DNA of 5,090 nt from assembly GCA_031283785.1 (NCBI GenBank), contig JAITBC010000371.1:1-5090 (forward strand). Reading direction: 5' to 3'. Source of the stretch: Tannerella sp. Its GTDB lineage: Bacteria > Bacteroidota > Bacteroidia > Bacteroidales > Tannerellaceae. The notes under the pieces were generated by a model, which saw nothing but the letters and a program-made list of their open reading frames with translations, had not been told where the DNA came from and made no database searches. This document shows, piece after piece, positions 1 to 5,090 of the stretch (positions are counted from its first letter, which is position 1; each line of letters opens with the position of its first letter). Both the position numbers and the translations under genes were made by a program.

Positions 1-43
1 TTTTCTGTCCACGAATTACACTAATTTTTTTGTGGACAGAAAG
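1..43. repeat. Intergenic hairpin, left copy of repeat family
   Basis: Bases 2-12 (TTTCTGTCCAC) pair perfectly with 32-42 (GTGGACAGAAA), giving an 11-bp stem around a 19-base AT-rich loop. The left arm and the start of the loop (1-17) match 1835-1851 at 16 of 17 positions, so this belongs to an intergenic repeat family present on both sides of the cytochrome gene. It lies about 105 bases downstream of that gene's stop. On the minus strand the stem is followed by A residues, not a U-tract, so it does not look like an intrinsic terminator for that gene. The element may continue outside the window. Confidence 0.7.
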
Positions 44-49
44 AAAAGA

Positions 50-109
50 AATTCGCGGACTGCGTAACATGAGTTACGAATTACGAATTTTTAAATCGGC
101 GAAACTAAA
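50..109. repeat. Intergenic repeat cluster, left side
   Basis: Three small elements follow each other. Bases 50-60 (AATTCGCGGAC) are an inverted, one-mismatch version of the GTCCACGAATT arm at 8-18. Bases 63-68 and 73-78 (CGTAAC/GTTACG) form a perfect 6-bp palindrome around ATGA, and the heptamer TTACGAA is tandemly repeated at 74-87. Bases 83-109 match 1855-1881 at 24 of 27 positions, including the identical run ACGAATTTTTAAATCGG. The cluster is in the same orientation as its partner at 1835-1902. No coding potential is visible here. Confidence 0.65.
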
Positions 110-147
110 CTTCAGTTCACCGAAGAAATAACGAGCAAACATCACTC

Positions 148-1710
148 TTAGTTCTTAAAATCCGGTATTACGCAAACGACTCGAAATCCGATACTTCTAA
201 TATCCGAATACCACCAGATACTTTTCGGCTGTTGAGGGTCGGTTTTCAGCCATTCGTCATGTTTTGAAAAATCGCGTGCAGCACATCGCACGTCCGCCGC
301 ATCCGAAGCATAACCTCCGCCACGCACAACCCATTCGCTGCCTTCGGTATTCAAAGGATTTGAGACATTGTCTCCGAGCTTGCTGTAGTATTGAGCATTG
401 TATTTGTCGGCGCAATATTCCATGACGTTACCCAGCATGTTTTTCAGTCCGAAAGGATTGGCTTCGACAAAGTCGGGAGTCTGTGTCCGGCTTTTGCTGT
501 TGTTGTTATATACAATGTGCTGAGAAATAACTTCGGTATCGGCGTCGAAAAATTTTCTCCAAAAACCTTCGTTTGAAAAACTTTTCGGATTACCTTCGAA
601 GAAATAAGGTGTTTCGGAGCCTCCGCGTGCGGCGTACTCCCATTCGGCTTCTGTCGGAAGACGATATTTTTTACCTGTCGATTGCGATAACCATTGACAG
701 AATGTTTCTGCCGCATAGTGTGTCATGGTAATGGCAGGACGCTCGCCGCCGCCCCAGCCCTGGTCAGGCAAACCGAATGGAGGTGTAGGTCCCGAAATAG
801 CATCTACATCCGGACGGCTGTTATTAGCATACACTTCCTCGGGAGGAATACGTCCTTCGCTCATCGTCTTCGAGTAAAACGACCAGTACATATCCCATGT
901 AACTTCCAGCTCGGACATAAAGAATGAATTGACTGTCACCGTATGAACCGGTCCTTCGTCGTCTTTGCGGAAAGATTCTTTTTCGGGACTGCCCATCCTG
1001 AACGAACCGCCCGGAACGGCAATCATGTCAAACGATACTGGAGTGCCGGGGATTTGTTCGGTAAAGCTCTTGAACTCGGCAACTGCTGTAGCTGTTTTAT
1101 AGTACAGACTTGTATCTTTGTCCAGCACGTCCTGAACAACGGTTAATTTGGCATGTTTGTAGTTTGGATTGTAATGCCCTGCATCCAGATGGCAGCTGAT
1201 ACATTGAAGGTCCAACTTTGTTTCGTTTGCTTCGTAGTATAAATGAGCCGTAACGGCATCGTCGCTTACTCCGGAGGGAAATAAATTGAAATGACATTCT
1301 TTACATGATTTGTTAGGAATATATGTTACAGCAGTTTCGAGTCCCGAGAGCCTGTCCCATTCGAAATCGGCGCTGTCTTTTGCTATAAAACCCCACAGGT
1401 CTTTCATGCCAAGTTTCATTTTTGCAGTATAATGAGCCCATGTGTCGTTCTTCGGCGGTAAATGACAGTCAACGCAATGAACTTTCGTCCCGCTTGCGTT
1501 ATTCATGTGTTTGGACATTTTCCAGCTGTCTTCCACATGTGGATGTACATGACAAAGCATGCATGACTCATCGGTAGAAAAATAAACCGAAGTCAGATAC
1601 AATGAAATAATCGCGCCTGCTCCCAGTATTGCTCCCAAAAGTATATAAAAAAACTTGCGTTTATAGAAACTTTTCTTCTGCTGTTTTTTGCCTTTCTTCC
1701 TGATAACCAT
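148..1710 (-). CDS. Tetrahaem NapC/NrfH-type cytochrome c fused to SUMF1/FGE-like domain
   Basis: The product is 520 residues. A lysine/arginine-rich N-terminus is followed by one membrane segment (about 20-44), which places the rest on the periplasmic side. Four CxxCH haem c motifs follow at 50-54, 79-83, 136-140 and 170-174, spaced as in NapC/NirT/NrfH quinol dehydrogenases. After a linker (about 187-222) comes an FGE-sulfatase fold (about 226-515), with FDMIAVPGGSFRMGS, RLPTEAEWEYAARGG (350-364), NPFGLKNMLGNV (418-429), RGGGYASD (463-470) and RSIGFRVV (505-512). Formylglycine-generating enzymes have two active-site cysteines just after the GGSY motif. Here that stretch reads GGGYASDAADVRCAAR and neither is present, so sulfatase activation is unlikely. 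A longer frame opens at 1776, but I chose the ATG at 1710 because a promoter lies inside the extra 22 codons and the basic/TM start begins there. No nrfA, nap or sulfatase gene is next to it. My inference is electron transfer from the quinone pool to the fused domain or an unseen partner; the reaction is unknown. Confidence 0.85.
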   Translation of the reverse strand: MVIRKKGKKQQKKSFYKRKFFYILLGAILGAGAIISLYLTSVYFSTDESCMLCHVHPHVEDSWKMSKHMNNASGTKVHCVDCHLPPKNDTWAHYTAKMKLGMKDLWGFIAKDSADFEWDRLSGLETAVTYIPNKSCKECHFNLFPSGVSDDAVTAHLYYEANETKLDLQCISCHLDAGHYNPNYKHAKLTVVQDVLDKDTSLYYKTATAVAEFKSFTEQIPGTPVSFDMIAVPGGSFRMGSPEKESFRKDDEGPVHTVTVNSFFMSELEVTWDMYWSFYSKTMSEGRIPPEEVYANNSRPDVDAISGPTPPFGLPDQGWGGGERPAITMTHYAAETFCQWLSQSTGKKYRLPTEAEWEYAARGGSETPYFFEGNPKSFSNEGFWRKFFDADTEVISQHIVYNNNSKSRTQTPDFVEANPFGLKNMLGNVMEYCADKYNAQYYSKLGDNVSNPLNTEGSEWVVRGGGYASDAADVRCAARDFSKHDEWLKTDPQQPKSIWWYSDIRSIGFRVVCVIPDFKN

Positions 1711-1745
1711 TCGTATATAATTAAAATTAGTCGTAATTAGTGATG

Positions 1746-1777
1746 CAAAAGTAGTAATTAATACGCAAATATACAAA
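1746..1777 (-). promoter_or_regulatory. Bacteroidota-type promoter for the cytochrome/SUMF1 gene
   Basis: On the minus strand TTTG (1777-1774) is followed by 20 bases and then TACTTTTG (1753-1746). This fits the Bacteroidota primary sigma factor consensus of a TTTG-like -33 box and a TAnnTTTG -7 box. Transcription would start near 1740, leaving a leader of about 30 AT-rich bases before the ATG at 1710, with no Shine-Dalgarno sequence, which is usual for the phylum. A second TATATTTG lies at 1772-1765 but has no good -33 partner. The gene is therefore probably transcribed on its own, not as the tail of the fcl unit. Confidence 0.6.
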
Positions 1778-1834
1778 TTGTGAAAAGTGAGAGTTTAAAT
1801 TCTTTTTATACTGCGCTCGTCCACGAATGGAGTT

Positions 1835-1902
1835 TTTTCTGTCTACGAATTTTCACGAATTTTTAAATCGGTGGAGCTAAATTTTAAATCGGCGGAGTCA
1901 AT
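1835..1902. repeat. Intergenic repeat cluster, right side
   Basis: Bases 1835-1851 match 1-17 at 16 of 17 positions, and 1855-1881 match 83-109 at 24 of 27, in the same order and orientation. Here the two parts are fused directly, whereas on the left about 65 bases separate them. Within the cluster 1860-1880 and 1881-1901 are two tandem 21-base units (17 of 21 identical) with the core TTTTAAATCGG; the left side has one such unit (88-108). A further CGTCCACGAATGG at 1818-1830 resembles the same arm. It lies between the fcl stop and the cytochrome promoter. I see no hairpin strong enough to call a terminator. Confidence 0.7.
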
Positions 1903-1911
1903 TTTTGTGTG

Positions 1912-2991
1912 TTAACCGATATTATCCGAATACCATTTATATAGAATTCTCACCCCTTCGTCTATTTCGATTTTATGTTTCCAGCCGAGACGATTGAGTT
2001 TTGACACATCCGTCAATTTACGCATTGTTCCATTCGGTTTTGATGCGTCAAATTTAATTTCGCCGTCGTAGCCGACTGTTTTCGAAATTAAAACAGCCAG
2101 TTCTTTAATGGAGATTTCCATTCCCGAACCTATATTGATATGACAGTTACGTATCTCTTTACAGTCGGGCGGATATGTATCTTTAAAGTTTATGTTTTCC
2201 AAGATAAAGACCGAAGCATCAGCCATATCTTCACTCCACAGAAACTCGCGCATCGGTTCTCCAGTTCCCCAGAGAGTTACGTATTTACTGTTTATTCCAT
2301 ACTTATTCAGCAAAGCAATTATTTCGTCACGGGAATTTTCTCCGGTAATTTTTTCTACCGGACGTTTATTGAGGTCGGCTCGAACAGACGTCCAGTCGTT
2401 TTGCATAAGACTTTTTCCCAGATGAAATTTCCGGATCATCGCAGGCAGGACATGGCTGCGTTCCAAATCGAAATTGTCCTCAGGTCCGTACAGGTTAGTC
2501 GGCATCACGGCAATATAGTTCGTTTCATACTGGATATTGAAACTTTCGCAGATTTTCAGTCCTGCGATTTTAGATATTGCATACGGTTCGTTGGTGTATT
2601 CCAGCTCCGAAGTCAGCAGTTCGGTTTCCGTCATTGGCTGTTTGGCATTACGGGGATATATACATGTACTGCCGAGGAACAGAAGTTTTTTAACTCCGTG
2701 CTTAAAACTTTCGCCGATAACATTTTGCTGTATCTGCAAATTATCGAAAATAAAATCGGCTCGATAAGTGTTGTTAGCCATAATTCCTCCCACTTTTGCC
2801 GCTGCCAGAAAAACATATTCGGGATTTTCCGTATCGAAAAACCGTTTTACCGCATAACTGTCGCGGAGGTCTAATTCTTCGGAAGTTTTTCCGATAAGAT
2901 TAGAATACCCTTTCGACCGGAGATTTTTCCATATCGCCGAACCGACCAATCCCCGATGTCCGGCAACATATATTTTGGACTGCTTTTCCAT
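1912..2991 (-). CDS. fcl: GDP-L-fucose synthase (GDP-4-keto-6-deoxy-mannose epimerase/reductase)
   Basis: This NADPH-dependent cytoplasmic enzyme carries out the 3,5-epimerisation and 4-reduction of GDP-4-keto-6-deoxy-D-mannose to GDP-L-fucose, the fucose donor for surface glycans. It is an extended short-chain dehydrogenase. The Rossmann motif GHRGLVG is at 11-17. The active-site residues Ser108 and Cys110 (in GSTCIYP), Tyr137 and Lys141 (in YAISK) and His180 (in SHVLPA) each sit one position after the Escherichia coli Ser107, Cys109, Tyr136, Lys140 and His179. At 359 residues it is longer than the roughly 320-residue E. coli enzyme. The surplus is mostly an insert at about 195-235, which I recall from Bacteroidota homologues. 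The gene looks intact. The ATG at 2991 lies 8 bases after the stop of a gmd remnant, the normal spacing of a gmd-fcl operon. With gmd destroyed, its substrate must come from elsewhere in the genome. Confidence 0.95.
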   Translation of the reverse strand: MEKQSKIYVAGHRGLVGSAIWKNLRSKGYSNLIGKTSEELDLRDSYAVKRFFDTENPEYVFLAAAKVGGIMANNTYRADFIFDNLQIQQNVIGESFKHGVKKLLFLGSTCIYPRNAKQPMTETELLTSELEYTNEPYAISKIAGLKICESFNIQYETNYIAVMPTNLYGPEDNFDLERSHVLPAMIRKFHLGKSLMQNDWTSVRADLNKRPVEKITGENSRDEIIALLNKYGINSKYVTLWGTGEPMREFLWSEDMADASVFILENINFKDTYPPDCKEIRNCHINIGSGMEISIKELAVLISKTVGYDGEIKFDASKPNGTMRKLTDVSKLNRLGWKHKIEIDEGVRILYKWYSDNIG

Positions 2992-2999
2992 GACATTAT

Positions 3000-3114
3000 T
3001 TACTTTTTGGTTACGTATTTCAAATCATGTTCTACCATGATTTTCACTAATTCGGAAAAAGGACGTCTTCGTAGGATTCCATCCCAGCAAAGTCTTTGCT
3101 TTTGTGGGGTCGCC
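3000..3114 (-). pseudogene. gmd: 3' remnant of GDP-mannose 4,6-dehydratase gene, frameshifted
   Basis: Read from 3114 downwards, the first frame gives GDPTKAKTLLGWNPTKTSF, the signature near the C-terminus of GDP-mannose 4,6-dehydratase. The next frame then continues SELVKIMVEHDLKYVTKK to a TAA at 3002-3000. The two parts join if one A is removed from the A5 run at 3056-3060. Only about 37 of the family's roughly 350-370 codons remain. Upstream of GDP the expected residues (a RPTEV-LL-type stretch) are absent, so the break lies near 3115. Gmd makes GDP-4-keto-6-deoxymannose, the substrate of Fcl, and the stop is 8 bases before the fcl ATG. This is therefore what is left of a gmd-fcl operon after most of gmd was deleted or replaced. 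The identification rests on recognising the motif, not on an alignment. Confidence 0.85.
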
Positions 3115-3177
3115 TCGCTTTGAGAATACGAATATTTTTTCAATATCGCTGTTTCTTTGTCTATATTATTTTATGTG

Positions 3178-3212
3178 CAAAGATAATCGGAACAATTTGT
3201 TTACGGCTCAAA
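3178..3212 (-). promoter_or_regulatory. Candidate Bacteroidota promoter for gmd remnant and fcl
   Basis: On the minus strand TATCTTTG at 3185-3178 is an exact TAnnTTTG -7 box. The nearest TTTG upstream is at 3212-3209, 23 bases away, slightly longer than the usual 19-21. Transcription would begin near 3172, just after the stop of the glycosidase gene, and run through the gmd remnant into fcl. The leader would be about 180 bases. It may be the original gmd promoter, kept when the body of gmd was lost. Bases 3115-3172 hold no recognisable gmd start. Confidence 0.4.
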
Positions 3213-3220
3213 ACGTTCAT

Positions 3221-5090
3221 TCACAATTCAACGACGACCGGTTTTTCCGGTAAGTTGTCTAATTTCAGTTTCTCCTGTCCATCAATCAGGACGTGGAACC
3301 CGGCGCCGCGACTGTAACGGTTGCCGTCCTTATCCCAAAAAACCGTAATCGTATGACCGTGATACGAAATATTGTCCAGACAAAAGTACGGAATGTAATT
3401 TGGGACAAGAGGAAACACCGTCAGTCCGTTACCCGCCGACGGACGTAAACCCGTCAAACCGGTAATCACCAGATCGCAAAACGTAGAATGATTGTAATCC
3501 TTGCCGCGTTCGACACCACCTTTGCTCGCGTCCCACGTTCCGTTTTTCCATGTTTTCAGACGTGTACGGGCAATCCAGTCTCCCGTATAGGGATTGAGGT
3601 TTTCGTCAATCCACGAAACATACTTTCCGTCTTCACGCTGTAAAAAATGCGAACGGACATAACAGTCAAACGTTTTAATCCATGCCTCTTTCAGTTCAGC
3701 GCTACTGTTGCGGTTGATTTCGTTTGCCAGTGCGGTAAGCGTAATGGATGTGTTAAAGGGCCAGCTCGGTCCGTCCCACAAACATTCGTGCCCCGTATAA
3801 GCAATCTGAAAATACGGACTTCGCTGTTCGCAGGTTGTCGGTCCGTAGGGAGCGTAAAAACCTTGTGCATCGGTTAACTGTTTCCATGCCGCATTATACT
3901 GTCCGGGAACGTTCAGCGCCGGAAAATACCATGGATAATAACCGTACTGTTCGCGAAACGGCGACAGTTGCAATTTCCCGTCAGCCGGTTTATCGCCGCG
4001 AAAAGCATGTTTGTAGAATGCTGCTTTTTTATCCCAAAGAGCCGTGTGTAAAAGTTCACGCAATTCTTCCGCTTCTTTCCGGAACTGTTCCGCCGTAGCC
4101 GAATCGCCGGCGCGTTCCGCAATTTCGGCTATCGCAAACGCTTCGGCGGCAGCGGCGGCATTGGAATTGATGCGATAGTGTTTCGACGAAGAACCGTAGA
4201 AGGCAGCGTCTTTTGTTTTTGTCCTCCAAAAATTGGTTGTTGCCGACAGTTCTCCGCCGTCATAACCGTCCATTTGCCAGAACATCCGGTTCGGGTCGCG
4301 CTGCCGGCTTTCCCATGCACGGAAATTCTTTATCAGTTGCGGCAGATACTTTTTGCACAGTTCACCGTCGCCGGTTACATAAAAATAATCCTGCAGGGCA
4401 ACAGCGACAGGAAACAAGTAGGGGTGTTCCGATTCAGCCGGCAATGCTGTTCCGCCGAGCCAGAAATCGGTATAACGGTCGAGAAACACACGGTCGTTCA
4501 ACCAGCGTCCTTCACTGAAGTGGCAAATAGCCGGAAATGAAATCGCATTGTATTGTCCTGCCCAGCCCACGTCGGGCAAAAACTCCGAGATGACGTACCC
4601 TTCGGGCGTTTGCCTGATATGTTTGCGAAACGTCCACCAGCGGAAATAATACGTCCGCTCGACGGTCTTGTCGGGATAGTCGAACAGCGGAATGTTTTGC
4701 GACAGAAATTCCCATGCTTTTTCATTGGGAAATGACTGTTTGTAGAGTTCGTCATCGTCGGCGTTAAAAGCGTCGATATACGGTTTGCAGTCGTTTGGAC
4801 AAAGAACGGTCGCCTTATTCGCCGACGAAAACCTCAAATCATCGCCCTCGAATGTTGCCAGACACGGTAACTCCGTACGGTTACGTCCCGAATACCAGAG
4901 ATACCACCGCTTTTCCTTTTCGCGATAAATAACCTGCGTAATATAGACCGACTTCAGGTCATAATCTTCGCCCGGCGAAACAATCGGATTAGCCGGATGC
5001 CGTTCCCAGCCGGAGATGCCGTCTTTCGATTTTGCGACGCCGGTTTGCGCATAGTCAATCGTTTTGTATCCGATGTAAAAGAGATAATAC
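3221..5090 (-). CDS. Beta-propeller plus (alpha/alpha)6-barrel glycoside hydrolase, N-terminus outside window
   Basis: The frame is open from the window edge (5089) to the TGA at 3223-3221, giving 622 visible residues. The TTG at 4837 is internal, not a start. Visible residues 1-90 show the blade pattern of five-bladed GH43/GH32-like propellers (YYLFYIGYK, VAKSKDGISGW, PANPIVSPG, then RWYLWYSGRN). From about 110 to 555 the sequence is helical and resembles the MGH1/GH63-like (alpha/alpha)6 glycosidases. Its acidic motifs are WQMDGYDGGE (271-280), GHECLWDGPSWPF (433-445) and WIDENLNPYTGDW (493-505), followed by RGKDYNHSTFCDLVITG (528-544). A small beta domain ends the protein (about 555-622). 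The acid and base residues probably lie in these motifs, but I cannot assign them. The same domain order is reported for Bacteroides BT1020 (GH143 then GH142, acting on rhamnogalacturonan II), from memory, so that is an analogy, not an identification. The gene looks richer in GC than fcl. No signal peptide can be judged. Substrate unknown. Confidence 0.75.
   Translation of the reverse strand, partial: YYLFYIGYKTIDYAQTGVAKSKDGISGWERHPANPIVSPGEDYDLKSVYITQVIYREKEKRWYLWYSGRNRTELPCLATFEGDDLRFSSANKATVLCPNDCKPYIDAFNADDDELYKQSFPNEKAWEFLSQNIPLFDYPDKTVERTYYFRWWTFRKHIRQTPEGYVISEFLPDVGWAGQYNAISFPAICHFSEGRWLNDRVFLDRYTDFWLGGTALPAESEHPYLFPVAVALQDYFYVTGDGELCKKYLPQLIKNFRAWESRQRDPNRMFWQMDGYDGGELSATTNFWRTKTKDAAFYGSSSKHYRINSNAAAAAEAFAIAEIAERAGDSATAEQFRKEAEELRELLHTALWDKKAAFYKHAFRGDKPADGKLQLSPFREQYGYYPWYFPALNVPGQYNAAWKQLTDAQGFYAPYGPTTCEQRSPYFQIAYTGHECLWDGPSWPFNTSITLTALANEINRNSSAELKEAWIKTFDCYVRSHFLQREDGKYVSWIDENLNPYTGDWIARTRLKTWKNGTWDASKGGVERGKDYNHSTFCDLVITGLTGLRPSAGNGLTVFPLVPNYIPYFCLDNISYHGHTITVFWDKDGNRYSRGAGFHVLIDGQEKLKLDNLPEKPVVVEL

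Noticed and set aside
1..43. Intrinsic terminator for the cytochrome gene
   Set aside because: The stem is strong, but on the minus strand it is followed by A residues rather than a U-tract, and the loop is 19 bases long. The arm also recurs elsewhere as part of a repeat.
148..1710. Annotating the fusion as NrfH with a nitrite reductase partner, or as an active sulfatase-activating enzyme
   Set aside because: There is no nrfA or sulfatase gene in the window, the haem 1 Met is replaced, and the FGE catalytic cysteines are missing.
1835..1902. CRISPR array
   Set aside because: The tandem units are adjacent with no spacers, there are only two of them, and no cas gene is present.
1888..1920. 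Terminator hairpin after fcl
   Set aside because: Only a 5-bp ATCGG/CCGAT match with a 23-base loop that overlaps the end of the gene and has no clear U-tract.
2140..2874. 244-codon open frame on the plus strand opposite fcl
   Set aside because: It is the antisense shadow of an intact, well-conserved fcl. Its translation has no recognisable domain, and no promoter or start context supports it.
3115..3172. 5' end of gmd preserved next to its 3' end
   Set aside because: In all three minus-strand frames I find no TGxxGQDG nucleotide-binding motif typical of the Gmd N-terminus, so only the 3' end can be supported.
4838..5090. Treating this stretch as the intergenic region before a glycosidase starting at 4837
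   Set aside because: The codon at 4837 is TTG inside an open frame. Translation continues upstream to the window edge with propeller-like sequence and no stop.

Overview
The window looks like chromosomal DNA from a member of the Bacteroidota, probably Bacteroidales. Three things point there. Both promoter candidates have the TAnnTTTG -7 box of that phylum rather than a sigma70 -10 box. The GDP-L-fucose synthase carries the extra internal segment I associate with Bacteroidota versions. No gene start shows a clear Shine-Dalgarno sequence. All genes lie on the minus strand, so transcription runs from high to low coordinates.

From right to left: (1) 5090-3221, the C-terminal 622 residues of a large carbohydrate-active protein whose start is outside the window. 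It has the end of a five-bladed beta-propeller (GH43/GH32-like), then an (alpha/alpha)6-barrel glycosidase-like domain, then a small beta domain. (2) 3220-2992, a short spacer with a Bacteroidota-type promoter and the last ~37 codons of a GDP-mannose 4,6-dehydratase gene (gmd). The rest of gmd is missing, and the remnant has a one-base frameshift in an A5/T5 run. (3) 2991-1912, an apparently intact GDP-L-fucose synthase gene (fcl), 8 bases after the stop of the gmd remnant. (4) 1911-1711, a spacer with a repeat cluster and a good Bacteroidota promoter. (5) 1710-148, a membrane-anchored tetrahaem cytochrome c of the NapC/NrfH type fused to a formylglycine-generating-enzyme-like (SUMF1) domain. 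(6) 147-1, a second copy of the same repeat family plus an 11-bp-stem hairpin.

The fcl region is the scar of a gmd-fcl operon. Gmd and Fcl normally act in sequence to convert GDP-mannose to GDP-L-fucose. Here only Fcl can be made, so its substrate must come from a gmd elsewhere, or the pathway is broken. The glycosidase is probably an unrelated glycan-degradation gene that now lies beside the scar.

The least ordinary gene is the cytochrome/SUMF1 fusion. It joins a quinol-dehydrogenase-type haem module to an FGE fold that lacks the catalytic cysteine pair, and it sits between two copies of an intergenic repeat. I could not assign it a reaction. The repeats, the gmd scar and the missing cysteines were all read directly from the sequence; no database search was possible.
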